Below, in pieces: positions 24,759 through 34,359 of a stretch of 64,000 nucleotides of DNA. Every line of letters begins with the position of its first letter. Position 1 is the first letter of the stretch. Both the position numbers and the translations under genes were made by a program. The stretch spans positions 1,826,043 through 1,890,042 of the forward strand of contig NZ_JAFMTB010000001.1 in NCBI RefSeq assembly GCF_017916475.1, given 5' to 3'. The notes below the pieces were generated by a model, which was given only the letters and a program-made list of their open reading frames with translations, was not told the DNA's origin and did no database searches. The stretch is from Patulibacter sp. SYSU D01012. GTDB taxonomy: Bacteria; Actinomycetota; Thermoleophilia; Solirubrobacterales; Solirubrobacteraceae.

Positions 24759-25736
24759 ATGACGCAGCAGGAGACCGAGAAGGACCGCGGGGCCGACCGC
24801 GGCGGCTGGTCGAAGGAGATGGGCGCGAAGGGCGAGTTCCAGCGGCAGACGAGCGCCTTCCGCGACCGCGTGACCGCCGACGGCTCCAGCGGCTTCCCCG
24901 CCGTCGCCGGCCGGTACCACCTGTACGTGTCGCTCGCCTGCCCGTGGGCGTCCCGCGCCGTCCTGGTGCGCAAGCTCAAGGGCTTGGAGGACGCGATCGG
25001 CATGACGGTCGTCGACCCCGAGCGCGACGAGCGCGGCTGGGCGTTCCGGGCCGGCCGCGTGACGCCGGCCGGTCAGGCCGACCCGCTCCACGGCTGGTCC
25101 TACCTGTCGGAGGCCTACGTCGCGACGGATCCGGAGTTCGACGGGCGCGTCACCGTGCCGGTGCTCTGGGACACGGAGACGAACCGCATCGTCAACAACG
25201 AGTCGTCCGAGATCGTCCGGATGCTGAACGCGGAGTTCGACGCGGTCGCGACGAACCCCGGCCTCGACCTGTACCCCGAGGACCTGCGGGACGAGATCGA
25301 CGCCCTGAACGACCGGATCTACGACACGGTCAACAACGGCGTCTACCGCGCGGGCTTCGCCACGAGCCAGGAGGCGTACGAGGAGGCCGTCACGGCGCTC
25401 TTCGAGAGCCTGGAGTGGCTCGAGGGCCTGCTCGCCGACCGGCGGTACCTGACCGGCGACCGCATCACCGAGGCCGACGTGCGCCTGCTCATGACGCTCG
25501 TCCGCTTCGATCCCGTCTACGTCGGCCACTTCAAGTGCAACCTGAAGCGGATCGTCGACCTGCCCAACCTGTGGGCCTACACGCGCGACCTGTACCAGCA
25601 GCCCGGCGTCGCCGACACGGTCAGCTTCGACCACATCAAGACCCACTACTACGCGACCCACCCGACGATCAACCCGACGCGGATCGTGCCGCTCGGGCCC
25701 GTCATCGACTGGGACGAGCCGCACGGCCGCGGCTGA
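24759..25736 (+). CDS. S-glutathionyl-(chloro)hydroquinone reductase, Xi-class GST
   Basis: 325 aa. The catalytic motif is LACPWASRAVLVRKLKGL; CPWA with its redox cysteine is diagnostic of GS-HQRs (YqjG/PcpF/ECM4). Other conserved segments are GRVTVPVLWDT, IVNNESSEIVRML, DLYPEDLRDEID and the C-terminal helical domain with GDRITEADVRLLMTLVRFD and NLWAYTRDLYQ. These enzymes reduce thiol-conjugated hydroquinones and free the thiol. In an actinobacterium the thiol may be something other than glutathione. Preceded by a perfect inverted repeat and an MFS pump. Confidence 0.92.
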   Translation: MTQQETEKDRGADRGGWSKEMGAKGEFQRQTSAFRDRVTADGSSGFPAVAGRYHLYVSLACPWASRAVLVRKLKGLEDAIGMTVVDPERDERGWAFRAGRVTPAGQADPLHGWSYLSEAYVATDPEFDGRVTVPVLWDTETNRIVNNESSEIVRMLNAEFDAVATNPGLDLYPEDLRDEIDALNDRIYDTVNNGVYRAGFATSQEAYEEAVTALFESLEWLEGLLADRRYLTGDRITEADVRLLMTLVRFDPVYVGHFKCNLKRIVDLPNLWAYTRDLYQQPGVADTVSFDHIKTHYYATHPTINPTRIVPLGPVIDWDEPHGRG

Positions 25737-25791
25737 GCACGGCCGCGGTCCGCCCGCACCCGGCCCGCCCGACGACCCGCCGCACCCGCGT

Positions 25792-25816
25792 GCCGGTCCC
25801 GGCGCGCGGGACCGGC
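25792..25816. terminator. Bidirectional terminator between GS-HQR and ABC-2 genes
   Basis: GCCGGTCCCG pairs with CGGGACCGGC (10 bp, 5-base loop) between the two convergent genes. Confidence 0.6.
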
Positions 25817-25829
25817 GCCGCGGGGCCGG

Positions 25830-26921
25830 TCAGCTGCCGCGGCGCTGCAGCACGCGGCCGAGCAGCAGCAGGCCGCCCAGGCCCCAGACGGCGAACACGG
25901 CGACGGCGAGCAGATGGTCGCCGAAGAGGTCCTGCGGCAGCGCGCCGTCGACGATGGTGCGCATCCCCTGGCCCGTCGGCGTGGCCTGGACGACGACATC
26001 GACCCAGCCGGGCAGGCCGTTCATCCCGGCGAGGAACGCGGGGATCAGGAACGGCATCAGGATCACCCACGCCCACGTGTTGATCTTGTCGGCGCTGCGG
26101 AACAGGTAGGCGAAGCACAGGCCGACGCCGACGATCGAGACCGCGGTGCCGAGCACGCCGAGCACGAAGAGCGGCGGCCGCTCCACGTCGACGCGCGTGA
26201 GCAGCACGGTGATCGCGGTGGCCACGCACGAGTAGATCAGGCCGACGAGGGCCTTCGCGGTCAGCACCTCGGACCCGCGGGCGGCGAGCAGCAGCGCCTC
26301 GACGGTCCGCTTCTCGAGCTCCTCGGCCAGGATGATCGGCGTCGCCATCATCCCCACGAAGCCGAGCAGCATCACGACGGCGGCGAGGACGAAATAGTCG
26401 CGCAGGCCCAGGACGTCCAGCACGGTCGGAGACGTCGATTCGACGGGCGTTGCCTGCACGGTGATCGCGGGCGGCCGGTCGGCCAGGCGCGAGAGCGTGG
26501 ACGGCACCAGGTCGACCACGGCGTTCGTGGTGGGGGAGGCGTCGGGCGCCACGTACGCCCGGACCGGCGGCGCACGCCCGGACCGGGCGCCGCTCAGCAG
26601 CCCGTCCGGGATGACCACCGCGACGTCGGCGTCGTCGTCCGCCACGGCGGCGCGCGCCTTCGCCTCGTCGGCCTGGCGCGTGACGGTGACGTCGAGCGAG
26701 CGCCGCACGTCGCGCGGCAGCTCCGTCGCGACGCGCGCGGCGTCCGGCGAGGCGCCCACGACGACGACGTCGGCGGTCGGCCGCGGCTCCTTCTCGGGGT
26801 AGATCGCCGAGTAGAGGACGCCCAGGGCGATCGGGATGATGAGGACGGCCAGCACGCGGCCGTCGCGGATGGCGTCCGCCAGGTCCTTGCGGGTGATCGT
26901 CCAGATCCGGCGCCAGCTCAT
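25830..26921 (-). CDS. ABC-2 type transporter permease (NatB-like)
   Basis: 363 aa. N-terminal helix after TRKDLADAIRDGRVLAVLIIPIALGVLYS, a large extracytoplasmic domain (about 40-190), then five to six helices (YFVLAAVVMLLGFVGMMATPIILAEELEKRTVEALLL is the NatB/ABC2_membrane_3 core, with the conserved EELEKRTVEALL gate). The substrate is unknown; NatAB relatives export Na+ or drugs. ATG overlaps the ATPase stop (ATGA). Confidence 0.85.
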   Translation of the reverse strand: MSWRRIWTITRKDLADAIRDGRVLAVLIIPIALGVLYSAIYPEKEPRPTADVVVVGASPDAARVATELPRDVRRSLDVTVTRQADEAKARAAVADDDADVAVVIPDGLLSGARSGRAPPVRAYVAPDASPTTNAVVDLVPSTLSRLADRPPAITVQATPVESTSPTVLDVLGLRDYFVLAAVVMLLGFVGMMATPIILAEELEKRTVEALLLAARGSEVLTAKALVGLIYSCVATAITVLLTRVDVERPPLFVLGVLGTAVSIVGVGLCFAYLFRSADKINTWAWVILMPFLIPAFLAGMNGLPGWVDVVVQATPTGQGMRTIVDGALPQDLFGDHLLAVAVFAVWGLGGLLLLGRVLQRRGS

Positions 26922-27868
26922 CGCTCGGCCTCCTCGTGGTGGTCGGCGTCCAGGTCGCGCCCGGCGAGCGCGACGAAGACGTCGGCGAGCGACGGCTCGT
27001 CGGAGTGGACGGTCAGGACGCGCCCCTCGCGCAGCCAGCCGGCCAGGCGGTCGTCCGCGGGGTCGTCGAGCCGGACGACGTGCTCGGTGCGGTCCTCGAG
27101 CAGCACGCGCGCGGTGCGGCCGGCGGGACCGGCGCCGGCGACGCGCTCGGGGGCGACGGACAGCTTCAGCTCGCGCGGCGTGTCGAGCGCGATGATCCGG
27201 CCCTCGGCCAGGAACGCGACCCGGTGGCACAGCTCGTCGGCCTCGACCATGTCGTGCGTGGTCAGCACGACGGTCGTGCCGGCCGCGCTCAGCTCGCGCA
27301 CGATGCCGCGCAGGTTGCGGGCGGACACGGGGTCCAGCCCGCGGGTGGGCTCGTCGAGGAAGAGCACCTGCGGGTCGTTGACCAGGCCGCGAGCGAGCAG
27401 CAGCCGCTGCTTCATGCCCGTCGAGTACGTCTTGACCTTGCGCTTGGCGGCGTGGGCGATGCCGACGCGCTCGAGCAGCTCGTCCGTGCGGTCGGCGGGC
27501 GCGCCGTACAGCTCGGCGAAGAGCTTCAGGTTGTCGCGGCCCGTCAGGCGCTCGTAGAGGTTCTGGTCCTCGAAGACGAGGTTCAGCAGCCCGCGGGCGG
27601 CCTCGCGCTCCGCGACGACGTCGTGGCCGCCGACGACCGCGGTGCCGGACGTGGGCGGCGTGCGCCCGGTCAGCATGCGGATCGTCGTGGTCTTGCCTGC
27701 GCCGTTGTGGCCGAGCAGGCCGAACACCTCGCCCGGCGCGACGGAGAAGCTCAGGCCGGCGACGGCCTCGACGTCGCCGTAGCGCTTGACGAGGTCGGAG
27801 ACGACGACGCCGGCTCCCGGGGCGTCGCCGGGGGACGGGGGCGGCGGGGCCGCGGCGGGGGCGCTCAC
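26918..27868 (-). CDS. ABC transporter ATP-binding protein (NatA-like)
   Basis: 316 aa. Walker A LLGHNGAGKTTTIRML, Q-loop NLVFEDQNLYERLTG (an E-D-Q variant), signature YSTGMKQRLLLARGLV, Walker B VLFLDEPTRGLD, H-loop LTTHDMVEADEL; the C-terminal extension (DEPSLADVFVALAGRDL) is typical of this subfamily. It powers the permease downstream. GTG start is 8 bases after TAGCGT read on the minus strand (27877-27882); the 17 residues before the ATPase fold are Pro/Ala-rich. Confidence 0.9.
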   Translation of the reverse strand: MSAPAAAPPPPSPGDAPGAGVVVSDLVKRYGDVEAVAGLSFSVAPGEVFGLLGHNGAGKTTTIRMLTGRTPPTSGTAVVGGHDVVAEREAARGLLNLVFEDQNLYERLTGRDNLKLFAELYGAPADRTDELLERVGIAHAAKRKVKTYSTGMKQRLLLARGLVNDPQVLFLDEPTRGLDPVSARNLRGIVRELSAAGTTVVLTTHDMVEADELCHRVAFLAEGRIIALDTPRELKLSVAPERVAGAGPAGRTARVLLEDRTEHVVRLDDPADDRLAGWLREGRVLTVHSDEPSLADVFVALAGRDLDADHHEEAER

Positions 27869-28191
27869 GCGGCGCGACGCTATCAGCGCGTCCCGGCGCG
27901 CGGCGAGCGGCAAGGCGCCACGGCGTCGTCCGTCGCCGCGGACCCGACGGCCGGGTGGGGCGGACGGCGGAGTGCCATCCGAGGACGCCGCGGCGCACCG
28001 GCGCGAGCCGTCGCCGCCGGGCGGTCCGGACCGGGACCGGGTGTCCTGGAGCGGTCCGCCGCTGGCCGGGCCGTGGCGCGGGAGGCCGTGCGGGGGTGGG
28101 GGTAGCCCCCGGGCGGACCGGGGGTCCGCCGCGGGACGATCCGGGGCACCTCCCCAGCGACGCGGCGGCCCCCGGCGAGGAGGCTGCGGGC
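27869..28191. other. Divergent intergenic region, ATPase and mmpL-like genes
   Basis: 323 bases. It holds the leaderless promoter element of the ATPase gene at 27877-27882 and a strong Shine-Dalgarno GAGGAGG at 28177-28183 for the plus-strand gene. No other gene, repeat or clear operator is visible; the open frames crossing it have no codon bias. Confidence 0.5.
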
Positions 28192-30429
28192 ATGCCTGGA
28201 ACACCGTCACCTGCCGCCGCCGATCCGGCCGCCGCCCAACCGCCGGAGCGCCCGCCCACCGGCCTGGCGCGCCTCGTCCTCCGCGCCGCCGGACCCGCCC
28301 GAAGGCGCCCCCGCACGACGATCGCCCTGTGGCTCCTCTTCGTCGTCCTGTGCACGCTGGCCGGCGGCCTGACCGGCACCCGCGGCCTGACCGACGCCGA
28401 GCAGGGGATCGGCGAGTCCGGCCGCGCGGACGCGCGCCTGGACGCCGCGGGCCTGCGGGCCCCGGCGTCCGAGGTCGTCCTCGTGCGCTCCGCCACCGCC
28501 GCCGCGACGGCCCGGACCGCCGACCGGCTCGTCGCCCGGCTGCGCCGCGTGCCGCAGGTCGCGGCCGTCCAGGGGCCGCGCGGCCCGCAGGGAGCGCAGC
28601 TGCGCCGCGACGGCGGCCGGACCGCGCTCGTGCGCTTGACGCTGCGCGGCGATCCCGACGACGCCGGCGACCACGTCGGCCCGGTGCTGGACGCGGTCGC
28701 CGCGGTCGGGAAGGCGGCGCCCGGCGTCCGCCTGGACCAGGTCGGCGACGGCAGCATGAGCCGCGCGACCGACGACATCGTCGCCGAGGACCTGCGCCGC
28801 GCCGAGCTGCTCTCGCTCCCCGTCACGCTGCTCGTCCTCGTCATCGCCTTCGGGGCGCTCGTGGCGGCGTCCGTCCCGCTGCTGCTCGGCATCACCGCCG
28901 TCGCCGCGGCGATGGGGGCGCTCGGGGTCGTCTCGCAGCTCGTGCCGAACGGGGACTCGACGGGCTCCCTCGTCGTCCTGATCGGCCTGGCGGTCGGCGT
29001 GGACTACTCGCTCTTCTACGTGCGGCGCGAGCGGGAGGAGCGGCGGCGCGGCCACGGCCCGGACGCGGCGCTGCGGGCCGCGTCCGCGTCCGTCGGCCGG
29101 GCGATCCTCGTCTCGGGCCTGACCGTCGTGGTCGCCCTGGCGGGCCTGCTGCTGACCGGCATCCCGGACTTCACGTCGATGGCGGCCGGCACGATCGTCG
29201 TCGTCCTCATCGCGCTGCTCGGGTCGCTGACGGTGCTGCCGGCGGTGCTGGTGCTGCTCGGCGACCGCGTCGACCGCGGGCGCCTGCCGCGGGTGCTCCG
29301 GCCCCGTCGTCGGGCCGGCGCCGGCGGGCTCTGGGGTGGTCTGGCCGCGGGCGTCACGCGGCGCCCCGCGGCGGCGCTGCTGATCGTCGGGGCGCTGCTC
29401 GTGGCGCTCGCCGTCCCGGCGCTCGGCATGCGGACCGGCGACGCGGGCGTCGACTCGCTGCCGCCCGACACCCCGCTGCGCCGCTCGGTCGCCGCGGTCG
29501 AGGCCGCGTTCCCGGGGGCGCCGGACAGCGTGAGCGTCGTCGTCCACGGGCGGGGCCTGGACGGCCACCGGGCGGGGCTCCGGGCCCTCGGCGCCCGGGC
29601 CCGCGCGGTGACGGGCGGTCGCGGCGCGATCGACGTCGCCGTGGCCCGCGACGGACGGACCGCGCTCGTCGCCGTGCCGCGGCCGCAGACCGACGAGGAG
29701 GGCACCCGCCGGACCATCGAGGCGCTCCGGGGCGACGTCGCGCCCGCCGCGGGTCGCCTGGTCCCCGGCGCCCACGCCGAGGTGACGGGCGGCGGCGCCT
29801 ACGGGGTCGACTTCGCCGACGCGCTCGGCGCCAAGCTGCCGCTCGTCGTCGGCTTCGTCCTGGGCCTGGCGTTCGTCCTGCTGTTCGCGGCCTTCCGCTC
29901 CGTGCGGCTGGCGGCGACGGTCATCGCCCTCAACCTGCTGTCGGTCGGCGCGAGCTACGGCGTGCTGGTGCTCGTCTTCCAGCACACGTGGGCGGAGGGC
30001 CTGCTCGGCTTCACGTCGAGCGGCGCGATCGTCGCGTGGATGCCGCTGCTGGCGTTCGTGATCCTCTTCGGCCTGTCGATGGACTACAGCGTCCTGGTGC
30101 TCGAGCGGATCCGCGAGGCGCGCCTGCGGGGCCTGGCGCCGCGCGAGGCCGCGGCGGACGGGGTGCGCGCCACGGCCGGCACCGTGACGAGCGCGGCCGT
30201 CGTGATGGTGGCCGTGTTCGCGATCTTCGCCCTGCTCCGGCTCGTCGAGATGAAGCAGCTGGGCGTCGGGCTGGCGGCGGCGGTGCTGCTCGACGCGACC
30301 CTGGTGCGCGGGGTGGCGCTGCCGGCCGCGGTGACGCTGCTCGGCGAGCGGGCGTTCGGCCTGCCGCGCCGCCGGGGCTCCGCGGCCACCGCGACGCGCC
30401 GCCGGGCGCGGGCCGGGGCGGCCGACTGA
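28192..30429 (+). CDS. MmpL/RND-family membrane transporter
   Basis: 745 aa, with the two-fold RND layout: TM1 (TTIALWLLFVVLCTLAGG), an extracytoplasmic loop (65-200), TM2-6 (LLSLPVTLLVLVIAFGALVAASVPLLLG ... VLIGLAVGVDYSLFYVRREREE), and a repeat of the unit (TM7-12, FVILFGLSMDYSVLVLERIREA). The two GVDYSLF and SMDYSVL motifs carry the D-Y pairs of proton relay in MmpL proteins. Mycobacterial homologues export lipids; the substrate here is unknown. ATG lies 8 bases after a strong GAGGAGG ribosome-binding site. Confidence 0.9.
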   Translation: MPGTPSPAAADPAAAQPPERPPTGLARLVLRAAGPARRRPRTTIALWLLFVVLCTLAGGLTGTRGLTDAEQGIGESGRADARLDAAGLRAPASEVVLVRSATAAATARTADRLVARLRRVPQVAAVQGPRGPQGAQLRRDGGRTALVRLTLRGDPDDAGDHVGPVLDAVAAVGKAAPGVRLDQVGDGSMSRATDDIVAEDLRRAELLSLPVTLLVLVIAFGALVAASVPLLLGITAVAAAMGALGVVSQLVPNGDSTGSLVVLIGLAVGVDYSLFYVRREREERRRGHGPDAALRAASASVGRAILVSGLTVVVALAGLLLTGIPDFTSMAAGTIVVVLIALLGSLTVLPAVLVLLGDRVDRGRLPRVLRPRRRAGAGGLWGGLAAGVTRRPAAALLIVGALLVALAVPALGMRTGDAGVDSLPPDTPLRRSVAAVEAAFPGAPDSVSVVVHGRGLDGHRAGLRALGARARAVTGGRGAIDVAVARDGRTALVAVPRPQTDEEGTRRTIEALRGDVAPAAGRLVPGAHAEVTGGGAYGVDFADALGAKLPLVVGFVLGLAFVLLFAAFRSVRLAATVIALNLLSVGASYGVLVLVFQHTWAEGLLGFTSSGAIVAWMPLLAFVILFGLSMDYSVLVLERIREARLRGLAPREAAADGVRATAGTVTSAAVVMVAVFAIFALLRLVEMKQLGVGLAAAVLLDATLVRGVALPAAVTLLGERAFGLPRRRGSAATATRRRARAGAAD

Positions 30430-30473
30430 GCCGGCCGGCGCGCGAGGATCCGCCGACCGGCCCGGGTGTGCGG

Positions 30474-30502
30474 GCGGCGGACGGCCGGGGGCCGTCCGCC
30501 GC
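30474..30502. terminator. Bidirectional terminator between the mmpL-like and SDR genes
   Basis: GCGGCGGACGGCC and GGCCGTCCGCCGC form a perfect 13-bp stem with a GGG loop between the convergent genes; its right arm touches the SDR stop codon. Confidence 0.7.
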
Positions 30503-31263
30503 TACGGCTGCTCGGTCGGGCGGACGAGGATCTCGTTCACCGCCACGTGCCGCGGCCGCGTGACGACGTAGGCGATGGCGTCGGCGATGTCGTCGGGCCG
30601 CAGCGGCTCCATCCCGGCGTCGCCGGCCCGCATCTGCTCCTGGATCTCGGGGCGGTTGTGGCTCTGCAGCTCGGTCTCGACCGCGCCGGGCTCGACGAGC
30701 GACACGCGGACGTGGCGCTCGGTGACCTCCTGCCGCAGGGCGTCCGAGAAGGCGCCGACGCCGAACTTCGTCGCGTTGTAGACCGCGGCCCCGGCGCCCG
30801 TCTTGCGCCCAGCGACGGAGGAGATGTTGACGAGGTCGGCGACGCCGCGCGGGTCGCCGGCCGCGGCGCGCAGCAGGTGCGGGAGGGCCGCGTGCGAGAC
30901 GTACATCAGGCCCTGCACGTTGAGGGCGATCATCCGGTCCCACTCCTCGACGGGCGCCTCCTCGGCGCGGCCGATGAGCATGACGCCCGCGTTGTTGACG
31001 ACGGTGTCCAGGCGCCCGAGCTCGCGCACCGTCCGCTCGACCGCCTCGGTCGCGGCGGCGCGGTCGGTGATGTCGGCCTCGACCACGAGCGCGGCCCCGC
31101 CGGCCGCCCGGATCCGCTCCGCGAGCGCCTCGAGCCGGTCGCGGCGGCGCGCCACCAGGCTGACGCGCGCGCCCTCGGCGGCCAGCGCCAGGGCGGCGGC
31201 CTCCCCGATGCCGGAGCTGGCTCCCGTGACGAGGGCGGTCGTGCCGGTCAGACGCTGGGCCAT
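30502..31263 (-). CDS. Short-chain dehydrogenase/reductase
   Basis: 253 aa, classical SDR. NAD(P) loop ALVTGASSGIGEAAALAL, an Arg pair after the second strand (LVARRRDRLEAL) suggests NADP, NNAGVM structural motif, catalytic Ser in LVNISSVAGRKTG and YxxxK in AAVYNATKFGVGAF. The C-terminus (DDIADAIAYVVTRPRHVAVNEILVRPTEQ) matches the YdfG/clavaldehyde-dehydrogenase-like subgroup. Substrate not evident. Start ATG is 7 bases after TAGGGT read on the minus strand (31271-31276). Confidence 0.9.
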   Translation of the reverse strand: MAQRLTGTTALVTGASSGIGEAAALALAAEGARVSLVARRRDRLEALAERIRAAGGAALVVEADITDRAAATEAVERTVRELGRLDTVVNNAGVMLIGRAEEAPVEEWDRMIALNVQGLMYVSHAALPHLLRAAAGDPRGVADLVNISSVAGRKTGAGAAVYNATKFGVGAFSDALRQEVTERHVRVSLVEPGAVETELQSHNRPEIQEQMRAGDAGMEPLRPDDIADAIAYVVTRPRHVAVNEILVRPTEQP

Positions 31264-31584
31264 GCGTCCGACCCTAGCCGGTGCGTCGCGGCCCGCCGTG
31301 AGGATCGGGCTCGGTCGCGATGCGCACTGGGACGCGGGCGGTCGGGCGGCACCCCGTCGGCCCGATGGGGAAGACCACGTGCGTCGTACACGTCCGTGCG
31401 CTTGACTTCCGGTCCTCGCGCCGCTGCGTGTGCGCGTGATGGTTGTCCCCCGTCCCCAGGAGTACGCGTGGCCTCTCGCCGTGCACTGCCCGTCGCGGCC
31501 GTCGTTCACGGTGGGCGCGTAGAGCCCGACAGCAGTTCGAGGGTGCGATGCGCCGCCGCGGAACCGGTGTCCAGGAGCCGCGGG
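31264..31584. other. Divergent intergenic region, SDR and toxin genes
   Basis: 321 bases. It contains the SDR promoter element at 31271-31276. A TTGACT (31402-31407) could be a -35 for the toxin gene, but no -10 is visible at the right distance. An AGGAG followed by GTG at 31468 opens an alternative, longer start for the toxin; see that entry. Base composition is slightly lower in GC than elsewhere. Confidence 0.4.
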
Positions 31585-34359
31585 GTGAACCGCCGGGTCC
31601 GAGCCGGCGCCCTAGCGCTCGGGATGATCGGCGTGCTGGCGGTCCCGCAGGTGGCGGGTGCGCGGCCGTGGGCGGCGGAGTACGACTGGCAGGCCAGCAG
31701 TCGCACGGGCTACGAGAACTGGGTGGCGGAGGAGTCGGTGCCCGGCAGCGGCCAGCCGCTGCCGTTCTACCGCACCTACCTGGGCGGCGCGCCGGCGCAG
31801 ATCGGTCGCGGGCTGGCGATCGCGCCGCTCGGCGGCCGGGTCTACGACAACGGCGACCCCGCCAGCCAGACCGGTGGGCCGGGCCTGATCCTCCGCTGGG
31901 CGGTCCCCGGCGCATCGCGGATCACCGCCGCGCGGTTTGACGACGTGCGGTACCGCAACGCCAACGACGGGCAGTACCTGCGGCTGCGGCTCGCCGGGCC
32001 GGGTGGTCACCAGGACGTCGACCTCGGCCCGGACTTCGACGAGGAGGACGCGAACACCACCTACAGCCGCGGCCCCTACACGCAGACGGTGCCGGGCGGC
32101 GGCACGTCGGCGGAGCTGTGGATGTTCACCGTCTGCGGCAGCGCGCCGCAGGGTGAGCCCGGCCCCTTCCGCTGTCCGACGATCGCGGCGGGCACCCCGA
32201 CGTTTGGGCGTCTGGGCTCGGCGCGCCTGACGCTCGACGATCCCGACCAGCCCGCGCTGGCGGTCGACGCGTCGCCGGCGATCGACGACGGGTGGGTGAA
32301 CAAGCGCCGCACCCAGCGGCTGCAGATCACCGCAGCGGATCCCAGCTCCGGCATCCAGCGGATCCGCGTGCAGGTCCGCGCGGGCACCGCGGGCACCGGT
32401 GGGCGCACGCTCAAGACGCAGACCGTTGCCTGCGACCCCGACCACACCACCCCGGGCCGCGCCGGGCTGGTCTGCCCGGTCACCGCAGGTACCGACGCGG
32501 TGGACCCTGCTGGCAGCCAGACCGGGAGCGACCGCACGTACGTGGTGGCCGCCACCGACTACGCCGGCAACGAGCGCTCCCAGAGCTTCACTGTCCGCCG
32601 CGACGTCCAGAAGCCCGGTGCCGCCACGCTTGGCGGCGAGCTCGCCGACGTGGCGCGCGACTGGACGAATCTGCGCAAGCCGGTCAACGCTCGGGTTCGT
32701 GTTCGCGACGAGCGCTCAGGCGTCGCGAAGGTCGAGGTGCTCGCCGAGCGCCAGACAGGTGGCCGCAAGATCCTCCTCGGTAAGGCGGAGCCAGATTGCA
32801 CCGGCGGGTGCCGCAGTCTCACGACGAACGTCGCCGCCGACCTCGGGCAACTCGAACGTGACGGCACCTACCGTCTGTACGTGCGGTCCACCGATCGTGC
32901 CGGTAACGCCCGCCTCTCTCGTGTGGCCGACCAGGGCGGATGGCTGAAGATCGACCGCACCGATCCGAAGACGGACGGGCGACCCGGGCGCCTGACGATC
33001 CGGCGCGACGGTACCGTGCGCCTTGTGTATGGCGTCGCGCGCGATCGTGACTCCGGCCTGCGTGAGTACGTGATCAGGTACTACCCGGCACCCGACGGTG
33101 GCAGCCGTGCGGCAACTCCGCGCTTTGCGACCGCGCGCCTGAGTGAAGCGCAGCCCGCTTCGCCTCGAGAGCGCCGCTTCTTCGGATCGCGGACGCGAGT
33201 CTTGACGTTCAAGCCGCGAGGCGGCATCGACCGCGACCGACAGGTCGTCCTCGTGCAGCTCGACCGTGCGCGCGGAGACCTACGCGACCCCGACAAGACG
33301 GGCGGCCGCTACGGCAACTTCAGCGAGACCGAGCTTCGGCCCATCATCTTCGGCGGCAGAGGTGTTACCGCCGAGGAGGTCTACGACGACCTCCGCCTGG
33401 AGCGTCTCGGGGGTGCGTTGGAGCAGAACGAGCAGATGTTGGGCATCGGCAAGAAGCCGGCGGCCGTCGAAAAGCTAGCCCGGATCGCGGCGAAGGCTGC
33501 GCGGGTTATCGACCGCGCAAACTTCATCGCGTCGGTCCTCGACCCGTTGATCGACCCGGACGTCACCGCCTGCGCGAGTAGGCAGCAGGACAACCTCGTC
33601 ATCTCGGCGAGCCGCACCTGGGAACACATCGACGTCGCGTCTTATTACACCGGCCTCACACTCGACCCGGAACGGGGGGACCCCAACGACGACGTCGCGA
33701 AGACGCAGCGGGCCATCGCCAACGCCCGGGTAGCGCTGCGTCAACTCAGGGCGTATGCGGAGCAGTACAAGATGGATACCCACGGCGGGAAAGGGTGTGG
33801 GGTCTATGCCACGGCCGTTCTTGAGGCGGTGGGGCCCGCGATGGACGCCGTGATCCACATGTTCATCGCCCACAATGCCGCCGTCCGTCCGGAGCGGGAT
33901 CCGAGGGACCGTCTGTACGGTTGCGACTTCGCCGACGCCACGCGTAAGAGTGCTCTGCCGCCTAGTTCAGACAAGCGCCGGTGGAACCTCTGCTGGTGGA
34001 CGAAGCTCAAGCCCGGTAACGGCGGAGTCCCGGAGAGGGCCCAGGCGCATCATCTGTTTCCACAGCAGTTTCGAGAGAACTTCCGTGCCGCGGGCATAGC
34101 CATCGACGAGCCCTGGTACATGTGCTGGTTCGGTGCCGACCACCAGGGAATGTCGGAAGCGTACAACAGGGAGTGGAGAGCGTGGTTGCGCAGGCGAGGT
34201 CGCCTCACCTCGGAGGACCGAGTCACCGCGATCAACTACATGTTCAAGCTTCAGAAGCACATCCGTCCGAGCTTTAGTTGCGACGTGACGCTCAACGAGA
34301 AGCACAGTGCGACTCTCGGAGATCCTTCCCAGCGCGTCGAGTCGAGCCCAGGTATATGA
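31585..34359 (+). CDS. Secreted modular protein with C-terminal HNH/EndoVII-like nuclease domain (candidate polymorphic toxin)
   Basis: 924 aa. Signal peptide (RRVRAGALALGMIGVLAVPQVAGA, about 1-27); a beta-rich domain (about 30-235); two Ig-like repeats (about 240-345 and 350-480), each ending in a Y-x-D-x-AGN motif (ATDYAGNERS, STDRAGNARL); a helical region (about 600-760); and a C-terminal domain with AHHLFPQQFRENF, GADHQG and YNREWRAW. H822, H823, H853, N861 and W864 resemble the AHH/DUF2380 branch of HNH/EndoVII nucleases used as toxins. GC falls from 80% (line at 31861) to 62% (line at 34021) along the gene. The stop overlaps the next start (ATGA). I chose GTG 31585 because the decayed copy at 59278 begins at the equivalent place; GTG 31468 is in frame too. 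Nuclease activity is inference. Confidence 0.75.
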   Translation: MNRRVRAGALALGMIGVLAVPQVAGARPWAAEYDWQASSRTGYENWVAEESVPGSGQPLPFYRTYLGGAPAQIGRGLAIAPLGGRVYDNGDPASQTGGPGLILRWAVPGASRITAARFDDVRYRNANDGQYLRLRLAGPGGHQDVDLGPDFDEEDANTTYSRGPYTQTVPGGGTSAELWMFTVCGSAPQGEPGPFRCPTIAAGTPTFGRLGSARLTLDDPDQPALAVDASPAIDDGWVNKRRTQRLQITAADPSSGIQRIRVQVRAGTAGTGGRTLKTQTVACDPDHTTPGRAGLVCPVTAGTDAVDPAGSQTGSDRTYVVAATDYAGNERSQSFTVRRDVQKPGAATLGGELADVARDWTNLRKPVNARVRVRDERSGVAKVEVLAERQTGGRKILLGKAEPDCTGGCRSLTTNVAADLGQLERDGTYRLYVRSTDRAGNARLSRVADQGGWLKIDRTDPKTDGRPGRLTIRRDGTVRLVYGVARDRDSGLREYVIRYYPAPDGGSRAATPRFATARLSEAQPASPRERRFFGSRTRVLTFKPRGGIDRDRQVVLVQLDRARGDLRDPDKTGGRYGNFSETELRPIIFGGRGVTAEEVYDDLRLERLGGALEQNEQMLGIGKKPAAVEKLARIAAKAARVIDRANFIASVLDPLIDPDVTACASRQQDNLVISASRTWEHIDVASYYTGLTLDPERGDPNDDVAKTQRAIANARVALRQLRAYAEQYKMDTHGGKGCGVYATAVLEAVGPAMDAVIHMFIAHNAAVRPERDPRDRLYGCDFADATRKSALPPSSDKRRWNLCWWTKLKPGNGGVPERAQAHHLFPQQFRENFRAAGIAIDEPWYMCWFGADHQGMSEAYNREWRAWLRRRGRLTSEDRVTAINYMFKLQKHIRPSFSCDVTLNEKHSATLGDPSQRVESSPGI

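Noticed and set aside
31468-31584. Upstream in-frame GTG with AGGAG for the toxin gene
   Set aside because: It would put about 39 polar residues before the signal peptide, and the decayed copy at 59278 starts at the position equivalent to 31585.
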